Assembly (NCBI GenBank): GCA_004214155.1
Contig: SGYQ01000005.1
Span: forward strand, 39,752-103,751
Length of the DNA stretch: 64,000 nucleotides
Direction: 5' to 3'
Origin: Burkholderiaceae bacterium
GTDB taxonomy: Bacteria; Pseudomonadota; Gammaproteobacteria; Burkholderiales; Burkholderiaceae_A
In this document: positions 25,841-33,481 of the stretch, piece by piece
Position numbering within the stretch: position 1 is the first letter of the stretch
How the letters are laid out: the number at the start of each line of letters is the position of its first letter
Program-made: the position numbers and the translations under genes
The notes under the pieces: model-generated
Told to the model about the DNA's origin: nothing
The model's database searches: none
The model's input: the letters and a program-made list of their open reading frames with translations, nothing else

Positions 25841-26762
25841 AAAGACTAAAATATTTCTGGCTGGACATCGTGGTTTCCTTGGGTCAGCCATTTATAACTG
25901 CTTAAAAGAAAATAAATTTGAGAATATAATCACATGGAACAGAGAAGAACTTGATCTGGGAAACCAAAACGATACTCTAAATAAGTTAGTTGAAAAAGAA
26001 CCGGAGATTATTATCAATGCGGCCGGAATGACAGGAGGCGTGGTATTTAATCAAAAGAGGCCTGCTTTGCTATCATTACATAACCTATCGGTTCAAAATT
26101 CAATTTTCTTGTCTGCTACAAAGGTGTCTGGCGTTTCGCATGTAATATATTTCGGATCCTCCTGTATGTATCCGATATCTTATGACAGTCCCATGAATGA
26201 GAACTTGTTGTTTGAAGGGCAATTAGAGCCAACTAGTTTTGCTTATGCGATGGCTAAATTAAGTGGTGTTTCTGTTGCAGAAGCAATTAATCAAGAGTCA
26301 AATAATTGTACGGTAACTACCATTATTCCTGCCGGTGTTTATGGGCCTGGCGATGATTTCGACTTAAATTCAGCTCATGTGATAGCTGCATTGATAAATA
26401 AGTTTTCCATAGCAAAAGAAAAGAATAAACCATCCGTAACTCTGTTTGGTGATGGCTCCCCAGTGCGCCAATTTCTATTCATAGAGGATTTGGCTGATTT
26501 TGTTGTGTATTGTTTAGATAATAAAAATACAGTAAAAGGAATATTTAACGTTGGAAATGAGAAAGGTATCTCTATTTCAGGCCTAGCTCAATTAACAAAG
26601 AAAGCAGTCAGTTATGATGGGAATATTTTGTGGGATACTTCCATGCCGAATGGGGCTCCTTATAAAGTTCTTGATACACAAAAATGCGAAAAAATTGGAT
26701 GGTTACCTCGTACCAGTTTGTCGGATGGTTTGACTAAAACAGTACATTTTTTTCGTCGATAA
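25827..26762 (+). CDS. GDP-fucose synthase/ColC-like epimerase-reductase
   Basis: 311 aa, extended SDR close in plan to Fcl and ColC, which epimerise and reduce GDP-4-keto-deoxymannose derivatives. It has GHRGFLGSAI at the NAD site, GSSCMYP with the Ser and Cys, SFAYAMAKLSG with the catalytic Tyr and Lys, and NSAHVIAALINKF with the His; all four Fcl catalytic groups are thus visible. Together with ManC and the ColD-type enzyme it would complete a colitose-like pathway, apart from a GDP-mannose 4,6-dehydratase, which I do not find in the window. It may alternatively act on a GDP-heptose derivative. Confidence 0.8.
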   Translation: MGISRKTKIFLAGHRGFLGSAIYNCLKENKFENIITWNREELDLGNQNDTLNKLVEKEPEIIINAAGMTGGVVFNQKRPALLSLHNLSVQNSIFLSATKVSGVSHVIYFGSSCMYPISYDSPMNENLLFEGQLEPTSFAYAMAKLSGVSVAEAINQESNNCTVTTIIPAGVYGPGDDFDLNSAHVIAALINKFSIAKEKNKPSVTLFGDGSPVRQFLFIEDLADFVVYCLDNKNTVKGIFNVGNEKGISISGLAQLTKKAVSYDGNILWDTSMPNGAPYKVLDTQKCEKIGWLPRTSLSDGLTKTVHFFRR

Positions 26763-26794
26763 GGTAAAGACAATATTCAAGGGGTATAGGTTCA

Positions 26795-28261
26795 GTGTAT
26801 AAAAAGGTACAAATGGTAATTCTTTGTGGAGGTTCTGGAAAAAGACTATGGCCAATATCTAGAACGGCTAGGCCAAAACAGTTTGTCAGTATATCAAGCG
26901 GAGAAACGCTACTGCAACAGACCCTTGCTAGGGTTGGTTCACCGGCGGCTAAAAAGTTTTTTTTAGAAAATGGGTATTCCCTTTCTGATAAACCCATATG
27001 CATAGGCTCAGATATCCATCGTTATCAGATTCAGGATGATGCTGAACTAATCGGTATTCCGGTACGATGTATACTTGAGCCAGTTTCGAGAAATACTGCC
27101 GCGGCAATGGCAGTTATTGCCTGTTATAAAGCAAGTGAGAATTCGGACTTGTTAGTGTTTTGTCCATCCGATCATTACATACAGAATACTGAGAGTTATT
27201 TGCAGTCATTGTTAGCTGGATTCAATGCTATTAATTCCTCTGAAATTATCACACTCGGGGTTAAACCGAGTTTCGTTAGTACCGCGTATGGATATATCGA
27301 GGTTGATAATAGATCCACGGAACAGTACATTCATAGTGTTAAAAAGTTTATTGAAAAACCATGCAATAAAGTCGCTACTGAGCTTGTGAAAAAGAAGAAT
27401 ATCTTTTGGAATGCTGGAAGTTTCATTACCCGAGCTGATACCCTATACAAGGTCATGGAAGAGTTCAAACCAAATATATTGCAATCTGCAAAAAAGTCAT
27501 TTGAGTCTGCAGAAGTGAAAGACCAAAGTATTCTCCTGGATGAGGTGGCATTTGGTAGTTGCCCCTCAGAATCAATTGATTACGCTGTGTTAGAAAATTA
27601 CTCAAATTTAAAATTAGCTGAATTAAACACAAAATGGAGTGATGTTGGTAGTTGGAATTCGTTAGCTAATTTGTTTGAATCTGACACCCATAACAATAGG
27701 ACAAACAGTGATCAAGGGAAGTTTTTTCAATCAAAGGACTCTTTTATATACTCCTCAACATCACGACCCGTAGTTGCCGTTGGAGTAAATAAAATGATTA
27801 TAGTTGAAACCTCGGATGCGATTATGATTGCTGACGCGCGTCAGTCTGAATCCATTAAACATGTAGTTGAAGAGTTAGAAAAAAAAAATATAGCTCAAGT
27901 AAAAAACCATCGGAAAGTAAATCGTCCCTGGGGTACATTTGATTCAGTCGATTCTGGAGAACGCTTTCAAGTAAAACGTATTTTCGTGAAACCAGGCGGA
28001 AGACTATCTCTACAAAAACATGAAAAACGTGCTGAGCACTGGGTTGTGATAAAAGGAACAGCAAAAGTTACACGTGGAGAGGGGGTTTTTATTCTAGAAG
28101 AAAATGAATCGACCTATATTCCCAAAGGGGTAATTCATAGACTAGAAAACCCCGGAAAGACCGCACTTGAGATAATTGAAGTTCAAACTGGGACGTATTT
28201 TGGTGAAGACGATATTTTTCGATTAGAAGACGAATACGGTCGAAAGGAGCAAGAGATCTGA
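26795..28261 (+). CDS. manC: Mannose-1-P guanylyltransferase/mannose-6-P isomerase
   Basis: 488 aa, bifunctional type II enzyme that makes GDP-mannose. The nucleotidyltransferase domain opens with VILCGGSGKRLWPISR, followed by FVEKP-like FIEKP and NAGSF motifs. The C-terminal cupin isomerase domain carries RPWGTFDSVD, QKHEKRAEHWVVIKG and YIPKGVIHRLENPG. GTG start with AAGGGG upstream. Length is as usual. It provides the GDP-sugar precursor for the ColD- and Fcl-like enzymes just upstream. Its stop is one base from the stop of the convergent flagellin gene. Confidence 0.95.
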   Translation: MYKKVQMVILCGGSGKRLWPISRTARPKQFVSISSGETLLQQTLARVGSPAAKKFFLENGYSLSDKPICIGSDIHRYQIQDDAELIGIPVRCILEPVSRNTAAAMAVIACYKASENSDLLVFCPSDHYIQNTESYLQSLLAGFNAINSSEIITLGVKPSFVSTAYGYIEVDNRSTEQYIHSVKKFIEKPCNKVATELVKKKNIFWNAGSFITRADTLYKVMEEFKPNILQSAKKSFESAEVKDQSILLDEVAFGSCPSESIDYAVLENYSNLKLAELNTKWSDVGSWNSLANLFESDTHNNRTNSDQGKFFQSKDSFIYSSTSRPVVAVGVNKMIIVETSDAIMIADARQSESIKHVVEELEKKNIAQVKNHRKVNRPWGTFDSVDSGERFQVKRIFVKPGGRLSLQKHEKRAEHWVVIKGTAKVTRGEGVFILEENESTYIPKGVIHRLENPGKTALEIIEVQTGTYFGEDDIFRLEDEYGRKEQEI

Positions 28262-28262
28262 A

Positions 28263-31200
28263 TCATCGTAGTAGTTCTAAAACAGTCTGAGCACTTTGAT
28301 TAGCTTGTGCTAACATTGCAGTAGCAGCTTGTTGTATTATCTGCGTGCGTGTCAATTCTGTCGTCTCTTTTGCATAATCTGCGTCTAATATCTTACTTTG
28401 TGATGCCTCTGTGTTGGTTACGATATTCGTTAGATTATCGATCGTGTGAGTAAGCCTGTTCTGAATAGCACCAAGATTCGATCGCTCGGCAGCAACATAG
28501 TCAAGTGCATAGTCTATCGCCCCCAGAGCTTTTTCTGAATCCTCCTGTGTTTCAATTGATAAAGTAGATATGGACAGGTCTGCTCCCTCTATTGGAATAT
28601 ATGCAAGAGATGTTTCATTTGTTTTGATCTCCGAGGTAGATGAGTAATTTACCATCTTTGCTTGTACCGAACCTTTACCATTCAAAGAGACTACTTCTCC
28701 CTGCCCTGCACTCGGTGTCCAAGAACCTTGCCTACCTGTTGCAGAGTTAAATTCTTGCAGAATAATACGACCTCCGTCCATTCTTTTGAATGTTATGTTT
28801 CCATCTAAGTCCATACTAGGTTTGATAGCAGAGCCTACAAGAGATTCTTCTAATGTTTGCAAAAAATTTTCTACGCTTTGTTTGTTACTTATGTCTACTG
28901 TTGTAGGTTCAAGTTGATAAACTGTATTACCGTCAGATAACTTTAAAGAAAAGATGTCATCTCCCTCAACGTTAAGAATTGCCTCCGTGTAAAGAGCTCC
29001 GGTTCCTTGCGCAGTAGCATTTTGTGCTAGCGTATGAGATTCGAATAAAAAAGATGACGATTCACCTTGACCGGGTGCTGGTGTTATATCTGCCACTAGG
29101 CTTCTGTGTTTATCACTTGAGACGTAGCCACCTAAAATAATTTCCCCGCCATCTCTTTGGTATAAAGTGATCGTATTCCCGTAGAACGAGTATTCGAATA
29201 CATCTCGTGGGTGAACTGCATTTAGAGTTCTCATTAAACTGTCAAGTTTTTCTTTCAAAATGGATGAACCGAAAGGGTATTCGGCATTCCAATTAATTAT
29301 GTTCGAGCTCATTAAAGCAGATCCGGAGGTTGTCGAATCTCCGTCAAGATATTTGCCATTGACTTGTATATTGAATCCAATATCAGAGGTGCCAAAATCA
29401 ATAGTTACCGCAGTCGAATTGTATACATCCCCTTGTGCCGTAGACGAATTGGTGTCAACCGTATACATTTTATTTGGAGGCCCTGTTACAAAGTCATTTA
29501 AGAAAATTAATCCGGTTTTACATAAGATATTTGCAGATGCGTCAATTCCAAACCCAATTGAGCGACCCGAAGGGTCTCGAATTACAAGTTCGGCAGTGTC
29601 TGCATCATAACGAACTGTGATATCGCTTAAATCAGCTGCCATGATAGCACTTCCATCATTTGGGTCTCTCAAACTAATATCTGCAGCCCGGAGAGCCACT
29701 TGAGTTGCAGATGCAAATTGGACTCCATCCGTTAGTCCGCCAGTAGTTGCAGAACCATTAACGCTAATAGTTAAATTTGCTGAGTTACTTACCCCATCAA
29801 TTGTTAGGGAAAATCTATCTGTTCCAGTAGCAGAAAAATCCTGGCCAAATGCAGAGGTATTCATCTGTAAGCGTGTTTCAGAATAATAGGCATTTTTGTC
29901 TGCCAAAACATTTGCTGCGCCGGGCTCGTTAATCGGTGTCGCAGTCATAAATCCAACTGAACTACTAAAATCCTCTATCGCGATAGCCCGTCCTTTTTTA
30001 TTTTTGATCAGCAGATGATCTCCGCTAACTGCTACATCCCATTCTGACATGTCAAAGCTACTGTCTGTTTGGTTTAGGTTTGAAATACCTGAAGATAAAG
30101 CCTGAAGAACTGCACTTTTTATCTCTCCCTGCGAAATTGTTTTGTAAACGTTCAGTCCGCTTCCGGGAAATTCCGCGTAAATATCTCCATCTCCGTTAGT
30201 AATTTTGAAAGAGTATTCCGCTGAACTATAATTTCCTACTTGATCTGAAAACCGAATAGACATTTGAGTCTCTTCTGTAATTCCAGTAAAGGTTGCTGAC
30301 GCTTCTGTAGGTAAATTCGTTGTGCTAGAAGTTGCAAGAAGAATGGGGTCATACAGACCATCTACTTGATCTTCATTTTCAATTCTAAGAAGAATTTGAC
30401 TATCGGCACTTGCCTGATAGTTTTCAAGTGAGGTTTTTCCGCCAGCCTGATTCTTTACAAGCAAAGTATTGTCTTCCCATTCGACTATGAGATTATTTCT
30501 TGCGGTTTCGCGTGCGATTAAAGGTCCGCAATTGACAGCATCTGTACCGAAAAGGAATCCGTTTCCAATCCCTTGGTTAACCTTAATTCTTCGCCCCTCT
30601 TCATCATTGATAACAAAGCTTCCATTAGCGGTACTGACAGTTATCCTGTCATCGAACAGTCTTTGTAATTCATTTTGGATTGCAGTTACAATATTGGTTT
30701 GAGATACACTAGTTGTGTCTATACCTGAGGTTGATGATAGCCGTTGTCTAATGTCAACTTGAACAGATGGTCCAGCGTCTAATGAAATTGAAAATTGTGT
30801 ATTGGTGTATTTAGAGCTATCTGTAATGTCTATAACATTGGTACCGGTACTCGTCATTTGGGTGGATCCGGTTATTGTTGTGTCTGTTTGAGCAGACCGT
30901 AAAGAAAGGTTAACTTTATCCACGAAACTATCTTTACTAAATTGGTTTGTAAGATCGACTGAAATGTTATCGACCGTTTTCGAAATATTTGACACATCAT
31001 CGATCAATGTAAAAGTATAGGAATCTTCAGAGGATGTATTTAAAAATTCAAGTTGCATAGAAGTCGGAATGGCAGCCACGCCCTCTGCAGTTGAGCCTAC
31101 TAAAATAGGGTCAGGTGGGGGGCAATATTCTGCCGCAGCGGCAGCATTTGATTTTGCAACTCCGAGAACTTTGGTGGCCATACTTCCAATTGATACGTTC

Positions 31201-31667
31201 ATGATTTGACCTTTGTTCGCACCAATTTGAAACACTTTACAATCCCAACTACCATCTAAAATATTCATTGAGTTAAATTGAGTAGTTTCAGAGATCCTGT
31301 CAATTTCTCGAATCAATTGGTTCACTTCATCTTGAAGATACTCACGATCTTTTTCGCTATTAGTATCATTTGCAGCTTGAATACTGAGTTCTCGCATCCT
31401 TTGAAGCATTGCAGTTATTTCTTCCATGGCGCCTTCTGCTGTGGATATCACAGAAATCCCATCATGCGCATTTTTTACTGCCATCGTAAGTCCTTTGATC
31501 TGGGTTTCCATTCTGGTGGAAATAGCAAGACCCGCTGCATCGTCTGAGGCTGAATTTATTCTGTAACCTGTCGATAATCTTTCCATGGCAGTCGACAGAT
31601 TACGGTTATTAATGTTTAACGCGTCTTGCGTTATTAGGGACTTTATATTTGTGTTAATTACGGCCAA
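28263..31667 (-). CDS. fliC: Giant flagellin, complete
   Basis: 1134 aa flagellar filament protein. The D0/D1 N-terminus is canonical: MAVINTNIKSL, RLSTGYRINSASDDAAGLAI, then MRELSIQAANDTNS and SETTQFNSMNILDG, ending near residue 165. The C-terminal D1/D0 part has NRLTHTIDNLTNIVTN, DADYAKETTEL and AQANQSAQTVLELLR. Between them about 880 residues form a beta-rich variable region containing two related units that end in DGGEIILGGY...PGQGESSS and DGGRIILQEF...AGQGEVVS. TTG start, with TGAGGT 6 bases upstream. A promoter candidate lies at 31703-31719. It faces the partial flagellin across the sugar island, so both filaments may carry the island's glycan. Confidence 0.97.
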   Translation of the reverse strand: MAVINTNIKSLITQDALNINNRNLSTAMERLSTGYRINSASDDAAGLAISTRMETQIKGLTMAVKNAHDGISVISTAEGAMEEITAMLQRMRELSIQAANDTNSEKDREYLQDEVNQLIREIDRISETTQFNSMNILDGSWDCKVFQIGANKGQIMNVSIGSMATKVLGVAKSNAAAAAEYCPPPDPILVGSTAEGVAAIPTSMQLEFLNTSSEDSYTFTLIDDVSNISKTVDNISVDLTNQFSKDSFVDKVNLSLRSAQTDTTITGSTQMTSTGTNVIDITDSSKYTNTQFSISLDAGPSVQVDIRQRLSSTSGIDTTSVSQTNIVTAIQNELQRLFDDRITVSTANGSFVINDEEGRRIKVNQGIGNGFLFGTDAVNCGPLIARETARNNLIVEWEDNTLLVKNQAGGKTSLENYQASADSQILLRIENEDQVDGLYDPILLATSSTTNLPTEASATFTGITEETQMSIRFSDQVGNYSSAEYSFKITNGDGDIYAEFPGSGLNVYKTISQGEIKSAVLQALSSGISNLNQTDSSFDMSEWDVAVSGDHLLIKNKKGRAIAIEDFSSSVGFMTATPINEPGAANVLADKNAYYSETRLQMNTSAFGQDFSATGTDRFSLTIDGVSNSANLTISVNGSATTGGLTDGVQFASATQVALRAADISLRDPNDGSAIMAADLSDITVRYDADTAELVIRDPSGRSIGFGIDASANILCKTGLIFLNDFVTGPPNKMYTVDTNSSTAQGDVYNSTAVTIDFGTSDIGFNIQVNGKYLDGDSTTSGSALMSSNIINWNAEYPFGSSILKEKLDSLMRTLNAVHPRDVFEYSFYGNTITLYQRDGGEIILGGYVSSDKHRSLVADITPAPGQGESSSFLFESHTLAQNATAQGTGALYTEAILNVEGDDIFSLKLSDGNTVYQLEPTTVDISNKQSVENFLQTLEESLVGSAIKPSMDLDGNITFKRMDGGRIILQEFNSATGRQGSWTPSAGQGEVVSLNGKGSVQAKMVNYSSTSEIKTNETSLAYIPIEGADLSISTLSIETQEDSEKALGAIDYALDYVAAERSNLGAIQNRLTHTIDNLTNIVTNTEASQSKILDADYAKETTELTRTQIIQQAATAMLAQANQSAQTVLELLR

Positions 31668-31702
31668 AGGCGTACCTCAACTAAATGTTGGTTTACTGTT
31701 TA

Positions 31703-31719
31703 AGCAAAATTTGTGTCAA
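31703..31719 (-). promoter_or_regulatory. Promoter candidate of giant flagellin
   Basis: On the minus strand TTGACACAAATTTTGCT lies about 35 bases before the TTG start. Read as sigma-54 it has GC at -12 and the right 10-base spacing but GA instead of the invariant GG at -24. Read as sigma-70 it has a perfect TTGACA followed after 17 bases by a weak GTAAAC. No GCCGATAA-type sigma-28 box was found. The factor is therefore undecided. Confidence 0.4.
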
Positions 31720-31738
31720 TTTGATGGGATATATGGAA

Positions 31739-32170
31739 ATGAGCGAAATAAAAGCAACTCTAAATTTCAATGGACAGGGACAGGTTCGAAAAGCGGGATG
31801 CTTCTCATGGGAAGATGGCAGTAGCTATGATGGAGACATAATGGACGGAAAACCTGATGGTCAGGGAACATATATCTGGCCAGATGGGGACAAGTACGTA
31901 GGAGCATGGAAAAATGGCCAGCGAGAAGGGTTAGGGTGTCATTCTCGTACAAATGGGTTCATATTTATCGGAGGGTTTCACAATAACCTTCCTCACGGAG
32001 AGGGTTTTTATGTTGGACCCGATGGTATTTGTTATTCCGGAACTTGGGTATTGGGGAAACAACAGGGAAAAGGTGTGTTAAAGGACCAAAATGAGGGAGT
32101 AATATTTTTCGGTCAGTGGGAACAAGGGTTGCCCACATTTTCTCGATTTACCGATAAGCAAATACCTTAG
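31739..32170 (+). CDS. MORN-repeat protein
   Basis: About 144 aa, made of about five MORN repeats (GxxxY-G-W-x-G-pattern): DGSSYDGDIMDGKPDGQG, WPDGDKYVGAWKNGQREGLG, FIFIGGFHNNLPHGEG and GICYSGTWVLGKQQGKG, then FFGQWEQGLP. MORN proteins are beta-strand scaffolds, in eukaryotes near membranes and in bacteria of unclear role. No signal peptide; cytosolic if the ATG at 31739 is used, though ATG 31724 and others are possible. It is divergent from the giant flagellin, its start lying inside the flagellin promoter region, and its 3' end overlaps the HAD gene by 23 bases. Confidence 0.8.
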   Translation: MSEIKATLNFNGQGQVRKAGCFSWEDGSSYDGDIMDGKPDGQGTYIWPDGDKYVGAWKNGQREGLGCHSRTNGFIFIGGFHNNLPHGEGFYVGPDGICYSGTWVLGKQQGKGVLKDQNEGVIFFGQWEQGLPTFSRFTDKQIP

Positions 32171-32792
32171 CATTCAGCAGGTTTGCTATATCAGTAATTG
32201 TCTCGTGCGCTTCCGATAGTTGATTTTTGTCACACGTTGATTCTACGCCAATACAATAACAGCCAGCTTTGATTGCTGAGGTAACACCTAGCGGAGCATT
32301 TTCTACAACGACACATGTCCTGGGATCTTTTCTCAGTTTTTTGCAGGCTACGATGTACGGCTCTGGTGAAGGTTTGTTACTTTTAACGGTGTCACCGCAT
32401 GTTACATTCGCAAATAAATTTAAGAATTCCTTAGGTGCTGTTTTTCTAAGCTGATCTTCATGTCCTGCCGTTACGATTGCAAGGGGATATTTCTTAGTTA
32501 AAAATTGTATTAACTCTACAGCTCCGGGGTAAAAGGCAAGAGTTTCATGCTTATATAGGTCGACATAAAGCTTTTTTTTCCTTACGACGAGTTTGTTTAT
32601 AAACTCCTGTTCCTGGCTTCCGGTATACTTCGCAGCAATTTTATGTAATGAAGACCCTTCCATAGGGTAGTAATCACCTTCATTAATTAAAACGCCTACT
32701 TCTTCAAGAGTTTGCTTCCAGCAAAAAAAATGCCTCTGCATAGTATCGGCAAGGGTTCCATCAAAATCGAACAAAATGGCCTGAACTTCCAT
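32148..32792 (-). CDS. HAD-superfamily phosphatase (beta-PGM-like)
   Basis: 214 aa. Motif I FDFDGTLADT with the nucleophile aspartate is at residues 9-18, motif II AIVTAGH is near residue 104, and the later lysine and motif IV lie in VKSNKPSPEPY and CVVVENAPLGVTSAIKAG, the beta-phosphoglucomutase/phosphatase pattern. Full length for the family. It may dephosphorylate a sugar phosphate; a link with the heptose or mannose routes is possible, but it does not look like GmhB. It is convergent with the MORN gene and lies 19 bases after the DJ-1/PfpI gene. Confidence 0.85.
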   Translation of the reverse strand: MEVQAILFDFDGTLADTMQRHFFCWKQTLEEVGVLINEGDYYPMEGSSLHKIAAKYTGSQEQEFINKLVVRKKKLYVDLYKHETLAFYPGAVELIQFLTKKYPLAIVTAGHEDQLRKTAPKEFLNLFANVTCGDTVKSNKPSPEPYIVACKKLRKDPRTCVVVENAPLGVTSAIKAGCYCIGVESTCDKNQLSEAHETITDIANLLNAKVFAYR

Positions 32793-32811
32793 TAAACTCA
32801 GCTGTTAATTT

Positions 32812-33441
32812 TTACTCTTTAGCCTTTTCTACCGCAGTTTTCATCCAAATCGCCATGTTGTCATAGTGAGGACTCGAAACGATATTATTTGAGACAACAC
32901 AAGGTTCTCGCGAGTAAGTAGCACCAGAGTTATTGATATCGTCCTCGATGCTATAGTAACCAGAAATAGTATGTCCTTTGGTTATTTTGGCTGAAATCAT
33001 TAATTGTGCACCATGACATGTCGACGCGATAATTTTACCTTTCTCGTACCAATCCGAGATAAAACTGAGCACATGTTTTTCCTGTCGTAATTTTTCAAGT
33101 GCCTTGACTCCTCCGGGAAGTACAAGCAAAGAGCAATCATTAATGAGTTTGTCCCTTACGCTACTGCTAGTGAGCTCTTCAATAAGACGGTTTGCAGGAA
33201 CATGACAGCCTAAAATCCCAAAAATCCGTCCCGTTTTGTTGGCGAATAAGTGCACCGTTTCACCTTCTTCAATTTCTTCGAGTAACCGGTAGTAAGGATA
33301 GACAACTTCTTGATCTTGAAAACCTTCGTAGGTAAGGATAAGCGAGTCCAATTCTTTTCCTCTGCATCTAGTTAAAAGACAAATAATACCATAGCCATGA
33401 TACCGAATTTTTAATTTAATAGTTTTTTCAAGTTTTCTCAT
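32812..33441 (-). CDS. DJ-1/PfpI family protein
   Basis: 209 aa with a glutamine-amidotransferase-like fold. The nucleophile elbow cysteine lies in IIASTCHGAQLMISA, and SLLVLPGGVKALEKLRQ is the preceding glycine-rich strand. GHTISGYYSIEDDINNSG is typical of PfpI-like proteins. The first 45 residues extend beyond the core. Members include glyoxalase/deglycase-like stress proteins and amidases; the activity cannot be told here. It is divergent from the metalloprotease gene, whose sigma-28-like promoter overlaps this gene's first codons. Confidence 0.75.
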   Translation of the reverse strand: MRKLEKTIKLKIRYHGYGIICLLTRCRGKELDSLILTYEGFQDQEVVYPYYRLLEEIEEGETVHLFANKTGRIFGILGCHVPANRLIEELTSSSVRDKLINDCSLLVLPGGVKALEKLRQEKHVLSFISDWYEKGKIIASTCHGAQLMISAKITKGHTISGYYSIEDDINNSGATYSREPCVVSNNIVSSPHYDNMAIWMKTAVEKAKE

Positions 33442-33454
33442 TTGTGGTCGATTT
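33428..33454 (+). promoter_or_regulatory. Sigma-28 (FliA) promoter candidate
   Basis: TCAAGTTT (33428-33435), 11 bases, then GTCGATTT (33447-33454). Against TAAAGTTT-N11-GCCGATAA this is 7 of 8 and 5 of 8 matches with the exact spacer. A strong AGGAGGG at 33465-33471 precedes ATG 33482. It would place the metalloprotease under late flagellar control. Confidence 0.6.
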
Positions 33455-33481
33455 AATCACAGACAGGAGGGATGTAAGTAA

